A stretch of DNA of 5,494 nt from Candidatus Heimdallarchaeota archaeon. Its GTDB lineage: Archaea; Asgardarchaeota; Heimdallarchaeia; Heimdallarchaeales; Heimdallarchaeaceae. Positions 1 to 5,340 of this stretch are shown here, one piece after another (the first letter of the stretch is position 1; the number at the start of each line of letters is the position of its first letter). The DNA lies in assembly GCA_030603505.1 (NCBI GenBank), contig JAUVXQ010000094.1, positions 1 to 5,494 on the forward strand, in the 5' to 3' direction. The notes beneath the pieces were generated by a model. It was not told where the DNA came from, made no database searches, and saw only the letters and a program-made list of their open reading frames with translations. The position numbers and the translations under genes are program-made.

Positions 1-18
1 ATGACAAATTGTACAATC

Positions 19-27
19 TTTATATAA
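19..27 (+). promoter_or_regulatory. Archaeal-type TATA box for the first gene
   Basis: The sequence TTTATATAA lies 21 bases before the ATG at 49. In archaea transcription starts roughly 25 bases downstream of the TATA box, so the transcript would begin at or very near the ATG and be leaderless. This fits the lack of a purine-rich ribosome binding site in front of the ATG (the preceding bases are ACCTCATA). Confidence 0.55.
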
Positions 28-48
28 TCTTTATTCTGATACCTCATA

Positions 49-612
49 ATGTTGAATAAGAGGATAATTATAGTCTCTCTATTATCAGCTGTTATTGTTA
101 CAGGCGTAGGACTGGGATTATACTTTGGATTAAAACCTCCACAGCAAGAAGAGATTATATTAACTATTACTAATGGAAGCGATACAATTACTTACACAAT
201 GGATGACATAAAAACACACTCAAAAAGCATTATCTCTTCTGGAGGCTACAAGAAGACATCAGGGATAATAGTTGGTCCTAATGGTTATAAGGGAGTACCT
301 GTTATAGAACTTCTAGAAAGCTTAGGAGGATTGAATGAAACACAAGAACTTACAGTTATAGCAGATGATGGGTTTAAAATGACCTATTCCTATTCAATGG
401 TTAATGGGCTTGTTACAGCTTATGACAATGTAACAGGTGTAGAACTGGGGATTCAAAGCTTTGAGATGATACTGATCTTTGAAGAAATAGATGAAGTAAT
501 ACTAGGAGGAGGTCCGCTAAGAGTAGGTTTTCTATCAGATGACGGGTATGTATCTGATGGACAACTATGGGTGAAGGGAGTAATCAAAATTGAAATGAAC
601 ATTCTCGAGTAG
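49..612 (+). CDS. Membrane-anchored molybdopterin-oxidoreductase-fold protein lacking cysteine
   Basis: A 187-residue protein with a short basic N-terminus (K4, R5) and one hydrophobic segment at about residues 6-27, followed by an extracytoplasmic domain. It is therefore probably anchored outside the cytoplasm by an uncleaved signal anchor. The soluble part resembles the sulfite-oxidase-like molybdopterin-binding fold: a GYKGVPVIELLESLGG segment (79-94), ADDGFKMTYSYSMV (105-118) and a GGPLRVGF...LWVKGVIKIE close (154-182). Members of that superfamily ligate molybdenum through a conserved cysteine. This protein contains no cysteine, so it is likely a cofactor-free relative that binds something else or plays a structural role. 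The ATG at 49 is chosen because it gives the anchor and lies just downstream of a TATA box. The gene stands alone: the next 500 bases hold no intact gene. Its isoleucine codons are mixed, unlike the cassette at 1133-1918. The fold call is from recalled family patterns. Confidence 0.8.
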   Translation: MLNKRIIIVSLLSAVIVTGVGLGLYFGLKPPQQEEIILTITNGSDTITYTMDDIKTHSKSIISSGGYKKTSGIIVGPNGYKGVPVIELLESLGGLNETQELTVIADDGFKMTYSYSMVNGLVTAYDNVTGVELGIQSFEMILIFEEIDEVILGGGPLRVGFLSDDGYVSDGQLWVKGVIKIEMNILE

Positions 613-686
613 AATCTGGAGTGTAGATCTTTAAGGTTTAAGTAATGGAGTGTATTAATCGACCTATTTTTGAAGCATCTATGTAC

Positions 687-703
687 TGAGGAACGTATCC
701 TCA
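687..703 (+). repeat. Short hairpin, 6-bp stem
   Basis: TGAGGA at 687-692 pairs perfectly with TCCTCA at 698-703 around the 5-nt loop ACGTA. An alternative outer pairing, CTATG (679-683) with CATAG (702-706), would extend it with a bulge. It lies 75 bases after the stop of the first gene and is not followed directly by a T-run, so it is not an obvious terminator. Confidence 0.35.
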
Positions 704-777
704 TAGACAAACCTACGAGATAGTCGATGGTGATAGAACTCACAGGTCAACAGATAGTTTTATAAGGGAATCTTTTT

Positions 778-924
778 GTCGAGGAAAAAATACGACTAAA
801 TTGTAGAATAGCTATAGAAAGAAAAAAACTATTGAGTAAGTAGAGAGCGTAAAAATACCTTTTGGTAATGTTGTCGTATGTTAGAGACGACTACTAATGT
901 ATCTAGTCGTTAGTTAGAAACGAC
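778..924 (+). repeat. Three small GTCG/CGAC hairpins in series
   Basis: Three short inverted repeats share one core. GTCG (778-781) pairs with CGAC (793-796). GTCGT (873-877) pairs with ACGAC (887-891). GTCGTT (906-911) pairs with AACGAC (919-924). The loops are 11, 9 and 7 bases. The middle arms can also pair crosswise (887-891 with 906-910), so alternative folds are possible. Further GTCG or CGAC copies lie at about 660 and 723. The element could be a structured RNA, a protein-binding array or remnants of a repeat; its function is unknown. Confidence 0.4.
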
Positions 925-929
925 AGAGG

Positions 930-1099
930 ATGTTAGAAAAATTATTTTTTTTGCAAGATTATTAATTGAGCTTACTAGTAAAGACGGAATTAATTGAAGT
1001 AATACATCAAGAATTAGAAAAAAGGGTAGGGTTAGTGGTAGTTTATGGGGAGTAGAGAAAAAATGTAGTTTAGAACTAGGGAAAACTAGCCTAGTATAA
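930..1099 (+). pseudogene. Probable decayed small gene, unknown function
   Basis: An ATG at 930, directly after GAGG, opens a frame (MLEKLFF...) that runs into a T8 tract at 945-952 and then breaks at TAA 963. If the frame slips at the T8 tract it continues as ARLLIELTSKDGIN up to TGA at 995. One more slip joins EVIHQELEKRVGLVVVYGE (996-1052), and a further slip gives VEKKCSLELGKTSLV, ending at TAA 1097. The joined pieces read like a normal small protein of about 60-65 residues, with ordinary hydrophobic and charged alternation, which suggests several frameshifts in a once-intact gene. I do not recognise the family. The pieces could also be chance open stretches in purine-rich DNA. Confidence 0.3.
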
Positions 1100-1102
1100 A
1101 AA
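1095..1102 (+). promoter_or_regulatory. TATA box for the two-gene cassette
   Basis: TATAAAAA lies 31-38 bases upstream of the ATG at 1133, the usual archaeal distance for a start site only a few bases before the gene. The stretch between is purine-rich and includes GAAAGG (1125-1130), a weak ribosome-binding candidate placed very close to the ATG. This supports an independent transcription unit starting here. Confidence 0.5.
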
Positions 1103-1132
1103 GGAAATAAGAGATAAAAAGATAGAAAGGAA

Positions 1133-1450
1133 ATGACGTGGGGAATGATACTGAATATATATGCGGGAAAAGAAGAGAAGAGTATAGAGATAGCAAAATA
1201 CAAGGTAAAGAACAGTGAAAGACTAGAGAAAATATTAGCAAGATTCATAGAAGAACAGAAAGAACAATTGGAAGAAAAAACAAGAGAAGGGCAGGGCTGG
1301 GGGATAGAGACAAAGATAGTAGATGAGAACAAGAGAGAGATATCGCTAAAGAATTTACATGAACTGATATATGAACAAGAGGAATTGAAGAAAACGTTCA
1401 TGATGACGACAAGAGCAGTAGGAAAAATACTGACGGAAGGGATGAGTTAA
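1133..1450 (+). CDS. Small charged helical protein, first gene of the ATA-rich cassette
   Basis: A 105-residue soluble protein of unrecognised family. It is rich in Glu and Lys and mostly helical by composition: one likely amphipathic helix at about 25-50 and another at about 68-103, with a Gly/Trp-containing linker (GQGWG, 53-57) between them. No catalytic motif, signal peptide or membrane segment is visible. All 11 isoleucines use ATA and all arginines use AGA, unlike the genes on either side. The stop TAA (1448-1450) directly abuts the GTG of the next gene, so the two are almost certainly co-transcribed and probably translationally coupled. The protein could be a partner or regulator of the membrane protein that follows. 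The ATG at 1133 is preferred because of the TATA box upstream; the ATG at 1145 is an alternative. The strand is supported by codon consistency with its partner gene. Confidence 0.65.
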   Translation: MTWGMILNIYAGKEEKSIEIAKYKVKNSERLEKILARFIEEQKEQLEEKTREGQGWGIETKIVDENKREISLKNLHELIYEQEELKKTFMMTTRAVGKILTEGMS

Positions 1451-1918
1451 GTGAAAAGCGACATAGAGATAGCGAGAGAATATGTAAAAAGGATGGAAAA
1501 AAGGGAAAGAAAGTTCTTCTATTGGACAGAGATAGGGCAATGGGGAATATATGTATTGATAAGTGTAATAGTGACAGTAATAGCATTTTGGTATAAAGAA
1601 GAGGGAACAATGCTAGCAATAGTGATAGTAATAGCTAGAGTGGTGGGGGTAGTGATAACAATAGGGATAACAATAGGATTGATAACGGTGATAGTACCAT
1701 ATGAGTACATATTAGGGAAAATAAGTCAAAGAGTGTTAGAAGGATTGAGAGAAGAGATAAGACAAGAATTGGATGAGATACCCGAAGAAACACTAAAACT
1801 ACTAAAAGAAGAAATAGAAGATAAACTGATCGAGAGAAGAGCAGAGGAATTATATATCAAATTAGGTTTAATACATGAGGAAGGTCTGTGTAAAGAAGAA
1901 AGCCATAAATGGAAATAA
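1451..1918 (+). CDS. Membrane protein with charged helical tail, second gene of the ATA-rich cassette
   Basis: A 155-residue protein starting with GTG immediately after the previous stop; GGAAGGG (1434-1440), inside the end of the upstream gene, is a plausible ribosome binding site. A basic N-terminal helix (1-28, many Arg/Lys) leads into a membrane segment at about 31-48, a short loop (KEEGT), then a very hydrophobic Ile/Val/Gly stretch at about 54-88 that is long enough for two short spans. The rest (89-155) is a strongly charged Glu/Arg/Lys helix, likely a cytoplasmic coiled coil. Isoleucine is ATA in 22 of 24 cases and never ATT; arginine is only AGA/AGG. I do not recognise the family. 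The layout would suit a small membrane effector or anchor that works with the soluble protein encoded upstream, but that is inference. Confidence 0.65.
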   Translation: MKSDIEIAREYVKRMEKRERKFFYWTEIGQWGIYVLISVIVTVIAFWYKEEGTMLAIVIVIARVVGVVITIGITIGLITVIVPYEYILGKISQRVLEGLREEIRQELDEIPEETLKLLKEEIEDKLIERRAEELYIKLGLIHEEGLCKEESHKWK

Positions 1919-1944
1919 AGAAGGAAGGAAGGAAAGAAAAAAGA
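1917..1944 (+). repeat. Purine tract with AAGG repeats
   Basis: A 28-base purine-only run starts within the cassette's last stop codon and contains three tandem AAGG units followed by AAAG and an A-run. It is a low-complexity sequence, possibly a slipped-strand remnant, and marks the right end of the purine-rich block. Confidence 0.5.
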
Positions 1945-1984
1945 CTAATATGTTGTCGTTCATCTGCCATTTAAAAGAAGGAGA

Positions 1985-2001
1985 TTTTTTCCCCTTGTTT
2001 T
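1985..2001 (+). terminator. T-rich probable terminator after the cassette
   Basis: TTTTTTCCCCTTGTTTT lies about 65 bases after the cassette. Archaeal RNA polymerase terminates on such T-rich tracts without needing a hairpin. It separates the cassette from the PIN-like gene downstream. Confidence 0.35.
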
Positions 2002-2025
2002 GAAGGCTCAAGAATTATTCTCTGA

Positions 2026-2043
2026 AAAGAAAGATATTTCTTT
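2026..2043 (+). promoter_or_regulatory. Perfect 7-bp inverted repeat upstream of the PIN-like gene
   Basis: AAAGAAA (2026-2032) and TTTCTTT (2037-2043) are exact reverse complements around GATA. The palindrome ends 14 bases before the TTG start and directly precedes GTGA (2044-2047), the best ribosome-binding candidate. It could be an operator or a hairpin that limits translation. An A/T palindrome of this size can arise by chance in AT-rich DNA, so confidence is modest. Confidence 0.35.
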
Positions 2044-2057
2044 GTGAAATTTCCAAA

Positions 2058-3137
2058 TTGAGTAGAGATCATTTGAAAAATAAAAAATATGTCTATATGG
2101 ATTTAAACCACTGGATTAGATTATCTAGAATACATATTAAGGGAAAAGGTGATAATTCAGAAAGGAACCTATATAATTTATTGTTAAATTCAACTAATTC
2201 CGAGGAAGTAATTTTTCCTCTGTCTATTGTTCATATGCAAGAAATAGGAGGTTCTAGATATAGCGAAAATGCAAGAAAAGATTTAGCAAAAACTATAATT
2301 GACTTTACCAAAGAAAATTGTATTCAACCATTATTTGCTACTGTGCGACTTGAAGCAAGTTTTGCTGTTATTAAGACATTAACTGAAAAACTCCAAGGAG
2401 ATAAACAAAAATATGCTAAGGAACTCTTAGAAGAAGTTATCGATGCGAAAGAACATTATCCCTATTTTCCAATTGGAAAGGGTTTTCCAGCTCTACTTGG
2501 CGCAGAACCCCAATTGATTGATAGTTATACTGGGGAAGAAATAACAGAAGGTATATTTTATGAAAAAACACAAGAATATTTGAATGATCCTGATAAATTG
2601 ATAGAACTAGCATCAAGTGAATCTATGCGTCTGGAATACAACAAGATACTCAATGATTTTCAATCAATAATTCAAAATGAAAAACGATTAACAGATATAA
2701 GGAAAACACTACATAAAACACGTAAAGAGGATGTCAGATTTGCACAGTTTTCTTATTGGAGTGGAATTAGTAAGATATTAGTAATCGAGATTCAAAAATG
2801 GTCAAAATTGCTATCTATCGACCTCAAAGAAGCAATAATAACTGTTCTCCGAAATGAAAAAGGAGCACCAGATAAAAATAGTATATTTAGTTTCCATAAA
2901 CTAATGCCTTCCGTTTGGTGTTGGTTTAAACTTGAGCATTTTCGAGATAGGCATTATTCAAGAGAAATAACACCTAATGATATCTTTGATATTAATGCAC
3001 TAGCTAACGCTTTACCTTATTGTGATATTGTAGTATGTGATAAGTTTTATGCAACAGCTACGAGAGAGACCAAGTTAGATAAATTCTGCAACAAAATAGT
3101 TAGACACAAAATGGATGATTTAATCAATCTACTTTGA
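2058..3137 (+). CDS. Large PIN-like domain protein, putative RNase
   Basis: A 359-residue protein with the ends of a PIN-like nuclease fold. The first strand and motif are YVYMDLNHW (11-19, acidic D15, with N17 and W19), followed by a helix carrying E62 (HMQEIGG). A C-terminal cluster follows: NDIFDINALANALPYCDIVVCDK (307-329), with acidic D308, D311, D323 and D328. PIN-fold proteins use such acids to bind metal and cut RNA. The middle (about 65-300) is a long, mostly helical insertion, so the protein is more than twice the size of a VapC toxin and belongs to a different PIN-like group, of the kind seen in defence and accessory regions. The TTG at 2058 is chosen because no ATG, GTG or TTG occurs in frame upstream back to the TGA at 2001, and the first internal ATG (2097) would delete the first strand. 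Isoleucine codons are mixed, unlike the cassette before it. No antitoxin-like gene of the usual kind lies next to it. The substrate is unknown. Confidence 0.75.
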   Translation: MSRDHLKNKKYVYMDLNHWIRLSRIHIKGKGDNSERNLYNLLLNSTNSEEVIFPLSIVHMQEIGGSRYSENARKDLAKTIIDFTKENCIQPLFATVRLEASFAVIKTLTEKLQGDKQKYAKELLEEVIDAKEHYPYFPIGKGFPALLGAEPQLIDSYTGEEITEGIFYEKTQEYLNDPDKLIELASSESMRLEYNKILNDFQSIIQNEKRLTDIRKTLHKTRKEDVRFAQFSYWSGISKILVIEIQKWSKLLSIDLKEAIITVLRNEKGAPDKNSIFSFHKLMPSVWCWFKLEHFRDRHYSREITPNDIFDINALANALPYCDIVVCDKFYATATRETKLDKFCNKIVRHKMDDLINLL

Positions 3138-3154
3138 AATTATATTGTTAAATG

Positions 3155-3161
3155 TTTTTTT
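3155..3161 (+). terminator. T7 tract after the PIN-like gene
   Basis: A run of seven T residues begins 17 bases after the TGA stop. It is a plausible archaeal intrinsic terminator for the PIN-like gene. Confidence 0.35.
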
Positions 3162-3193
3162 CATATATGTTAGCTTTGTAATCAACTGACGTA

Positions 3194-3471
3194 ATGCATA
3201 CAAGATATGCAACAGATCAAGAAGAAAAATATAATAAGAATTCTGAAATCATTAAAATGTTTAATAGAATGTGTTACACTATCAGGAAAATCATCAAAAT
3301 ATATGAACAAATAAGTACTTTCGAGAAGAAAAAATAAGAAAACATATATAGAAAATAGAACTGGGGTCTAAAAACCAGAAATTCTCAAGTTTCCGACAAA
3401 AACAGTTCAAAGAAAAACATAAGAAAATAGCATTAGCAGAGGAATTTGTATCACTATATAATAAAAACTGA
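3194..3471 (+). pseudogene. Probable decayed gene, unknown function
   Basis: The gap between the PIN-like gene and the small membrane protein holds protein-like pieces in two frames. From ATG 3194 one frame runs 47 codons (MHTRYATDQEEKY... ...IRKIIKIYEQI...) to TAA 3335. A second frame opens at 3307 with NKYFREEKIRKHI, is cut by TAG 3349, and goes on with KIELGSKNQKFSSFRQKQF and EKHKKIALAEEFVSLYNKN to TGA 3469. Joining them with one frameshift near 3305 and one nonsense change gives about 90 residues of basic, helical, normal-looking protein. This suggests an eroded gene, perhaps part of a transposase or other mobile-element protein, but I cannot assign a family. Chance open frames remain possible. 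No other feature is seen in 3138-3454 apart from the T7 tract. Confidence 0.35.
3455..3463 (+). promoter_or_regulatory. TATA box upstream of the small membrane protein
   Basis: TATATAATA lies 66 bases before the ATG at 3529. A transcript starting about 25 bases downstream would carry a leader of roughly 40 bases containing the GAGG ribosome binding site at 3517-3520. The box overlaps the end of the decayed coding region. Confidence 0.4.
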
Positions 3472-3528
3472 AGGGTAATAGCTTACAAGTAAGTATTGTG
3501 GGGAAATAAACAGAAAGAGGAAGATCTA

Positions 3529-3906
3529 ATGAGTAAATTAAAAATTAAAAAATATATGAAAACAAAGTTTCAAGAATTAGACGAAGAAAAACAAAAATTG
3601 TTTAAGAGACTGGGATTTTATACTATTATCTGGTTAGCTGTTATGTGCATAACACTTATTGGAATTGCAGCACGAGGATTAATTGATAATATCCCTTGTT
3701 ATTTATATGGTGATTTTGGGTATGTAGGAATTACTTTAGGAGTATCACTTCTCATACTGTATCCCTTAATCTGTTTCTTTCATAACCGTTCAAACAGAAA
3801 AAAAATGATAAAATCGAAACCTCCAATATTTTTTTATTGTTTGTATATTGGTACGGTAGTGTATATTTCACTTTTGATATTTTATACATTTTGTCCTACT
3901 TATTAG
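3529..3906 (+). CDS. Small three-helix membrane protein, unknown function
   Basis: A 125-residue protein starting at ATG 3529, with GAGG (3517-3520) eight bases upstream. An in-frame TTG at 3496 would add 11 residues but has no ribosome binding site, so the ATG is preferred. The N-terminus (1-28) is a charged Lys/Glu helix, likely cytoplasmic. Three hydrophobic segments follow at about 30-49, 64-84 and 100-121. The loop between the second and third is strongly basic (HNRSNRKKMIKSK, 85-97), which by the positive-inside rule places it in the cytoplasm, with the C-terminus outside. No known family or catalytic motif is recognised. It is a single gene, convergent with the nuclease-like gene on the minus strand. 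Its codon use resembles the PIN-like gene and not the ATA-rich cassette. Small membrane proteins beside nucleases occur in defence clusters, but nothing here shows a link. Confidence 0.7.
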   Translation: MSKLKIKKYMKTKFQELDEEKQKLFKRLGFYTIIWLAVMCITLIGIAARGLIDNIPCYLYGDFGYVGITLGVSLLILYPLICFFHNRSNRKKMIKSKPPIFFYCLYIGTVVYISLLIFYTFCPTY

Positions 3907-3916
3907 TAAAAAACCA

Positions 3917-3942
3917 TCTTTCTCTTCTTTTTAATCATTTTT
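3917..3942 (+). terminator. T-rich terminator after the small membrane protein
   Basis: A pyrimidine-rich tract (TCTTTCTCTTCTTTTT, then ATTTTT) starts 11 bases after the stop at 3906. It is the expected archaeal termination signal for the plus-strand gene. Confidence 0.4.
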
Positions 3943-3991
3943 GAAAATAGCGATTTCTTTGACAAATGAAAGAACAATATGTGGAATATCC

Positions 3992-4047
3992 AAAAAAATT
4001 TTGAGTTCTTCTTTTCTTTTTCTAATTAACAATAAAGAGAGGAAAAA
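3992..4047 (-). terminator. T-rich tracts ending the minus-strand nuclease-like gene
   Basis: Read on the minus strand, the stop codon at 4050-4048 is followed directly by TTTTTCCTCTCTTT and further on by a T7 run (complement of 3992-3998). Either could terminate the minus-strand transcript. Together with the plus-strand tract at 3917-3942 this makes a convergent intergenic region of about 140 bases. Confidence 0.35.
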
Positions 4048-5166
4048 TTATAGAATTTCTGATACTTGATGATCAAAAGTTTCATAGGATTCAATAAATT
4101 CAGGAGGTAACTCATAGGAAGCAGTACTGTTTTTCCAAATGATTGACTGTTCAGTTTCACCAAATCCAGGTTTTAAAACACTTAATGTTTTAGAATCAAT
4201 TGATGTTGTCAAATGATTTAATGTTTTAAGAGGATAAAAGTCCGAGTATGAACAAAGAACTAAAGCTGATAGGTTTGGAATTGTCTGAAGATAAAGATTA
4301 ATTTTATCGTAAGCTTTAGTGTATAGTTCTTCAATATTAAAGGTTCTACTCCCACTATAAATACAAAGAATACCTGGGTTTTGGTTAACATTGAGTTGAC
4401 CGCTTTTATCTTTGATAACCTGATTGACCTTATCTTCGATATTTTTTAATTCCTTATTAACAAAATGGAATCCTGTAAAAGTTAGTTTGTCAGTACTCCG
4501 ATTAGGAGCAATTTCAAGAATTAATTTTCCTTCTTCTATTATCTTAGTTATTTCTCCCTTTTCTTTGGATTCAACGATTCTATTTTCAATCTCTTGTAAA
4601 AGATTGTTATGCATTATTTTTGGAATATCAATTATATTGCCTGCAATCTCTACATTATGCCTTAGCATTAAATTCATTAACTGCAAATGAAATTCTTGTT
4701 TCTCTTTATCTTAATCAGGATTATTTAAAGATGTAACTTCAAGATTAAATATTCTATCAGCTAGTTTAATTTCTATATCTGGTGTTTTATCAGGAGTATT
4801 TTCATCTGTAAAAGCAAGTTCAAAACCTTGCAATTTGAATTTTAAAGCCATTTCTAGCTCATAGAGTGCAGATAGAGAATCAAAATAATTATCACTATTG
4901 AAAAATTTCTTGATTCGTGGTTCATAATTTGGAATTTCTGAAATGATCTTAACCAATTTGTTAGTTTTAATTAACCAACTATAATGAGCATTACTGCCAA
5001 ACCTAAAATAAAATGATGGGTGTTTAGGGACTTTAAGTTCGAGTTTTTTGGCGAACTTAGATAATTCTAAAAACGCGTTAGCCCCTTCATTTTTTAATGG
5101 ATTACAATCACTAGTTAATTTATGGAATTTCTCTAGTCTATTCCATTCTTTATAAAAATCTTTCAT
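4048..5166 (-). pseudogene. PD-(D/E)XK nuclease-like gene split by one in-frame TAA
   Basis: Two open pieces lie in the same frame: 5166-4711 (151 residues, ATG start) and the continuation from 4710 to the TAA at 4050-4048. Only the stop TAA at 4713-4711 separates them. The reading runs ...NLEVTSLNNPD, stop, DKEKQEFHLQLMNLM..., so one base change would restore a protein of 372 residues. The N-terminal half ends in a restriction-endonuclease-like core: helix with E103/E105 (LYELEMALKF), D130 in TPDIEI and E143 in NLEVTSL, where T replaces the usual lysine of ExK. Past the stop, EDKVNQVIKDKSGQLN followed by the strand GILCIYSG resembles the K...Q helix and last strand of such nucleases, so the fold spans the break. 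The truncated product would lack these parts. Alternatives are a sequencing error or readthrough. GTGAG (complement of 5172-5176) sits five bases before the ATG. The substrate is unknown. Confidence 0.7.
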
Positions 5167-5191
5167 GTTATCTCACAGTTCACTATTTACA

Positions 5192-5200
5192 TTATTTAAA
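5192..5200 (-). promoter_or_regulatory. TATA box for the nuclease-like gene
   Basis: On the minus strand the sequence TTTAAATAA lies 26-34 bases before the ATG at 5166, the usual archaeal spacing for a nearly leaderless transcript. A second TATA-like sequence (TTTATATAT, about 5262-5254 on the minus strand) lies further upstream. That region also reads TATATAAAGGAGGT on the plus strand, but no plus-strand start codon follows it at a useful distance. Confidence 0.45.
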
Positions 5201-5340
5201 TGAATTATGTTTGGTTCTAATAAAATTAAAATCGAAAAACAGTTACTCAAATGATATATAAAGGAGGTAAGAAAGAATTATAGTTAGATTACAAGAAAAG
5301 AAAGAATAATAATGAAAAGCCTTAACTCATTATTCGAAAT
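5201..5340. other. Gap upstream of the nuclease-like gene
   Basis: No gene is supported here. The plus strand carries a perfect GGAGGT (5263-5268), but the next ATG at 5312 opens only 19 codons. The purine-rich stretch 5261-5310 has no clear repeat. It is probably a promoter region plus eroded sequence. Confidence 0.4.

Larger units (their letters stand above)
613..1094. other. Long stretch without an intact gene, TAG-rich, with short hairpins
   Basis: No frame on either strand gives a convincing intact gene; the long minus-strand frames here are antisense readings of flanking coding sequence. The plus strand has an unusually high number of TAG triplets (more than two dozen by eye) and is purine-rich towards the right. 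It carries several short inverted repeats, listed separately, and a probable decayed small gene at about 930-1099. No tRNA-like or CRISPR-like structure was found. Confidence 0.6.

Noticed and set aside
453..743. Minus-strand 96-codon open frame
   Set aside because: Its C-terminal half is the antisense of the molybdopterin-fold gene and the rest is Ser/Arg-rich without domain features; it has no promoter or binding site.
640..930. tRNA or CRISPR array in the gene-free stretch
   Set aside because: There is no T-loop consensus or cloverleaf, and the repeated GTCG elements are too short and irregularly spaced for CRISPR.
910..1401. Minus-strand 163-codon open frame, Ser/Phe/Leu-rich
   Set aside because: It is the antisense of a purine-rich coding block. 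The biased codons (ATA, GAA, AGA) leave the opposite strand free of stops, giving artificial S/F/L-rich proteins.
1355..1710. Three overlapping minus-strand frames inside the cassette
   Set aside because: They are antisense shadows of the two plus-strand genes, with the same composition artefact.
3496..3528. TTG start giving 11 extra residues on the small membrane protein
   Set aside because: It has no ribosome binding site, whereas ATG 3529 has GAGG at a good distance.
4048..4686. Separate 212-residue gene starting with TTG on the minus strand
   Set aside because: It has no ribosome binding site and is in the same frame as the upstream piece across a single stop; the nuclease fold spans both, so it is treated as one broken gene.
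4424..4690. Plus-strand 88-codon open frame
   Set aside because: It lies antisense to the nuclease-like gene, which has clear motifs in its own frame.
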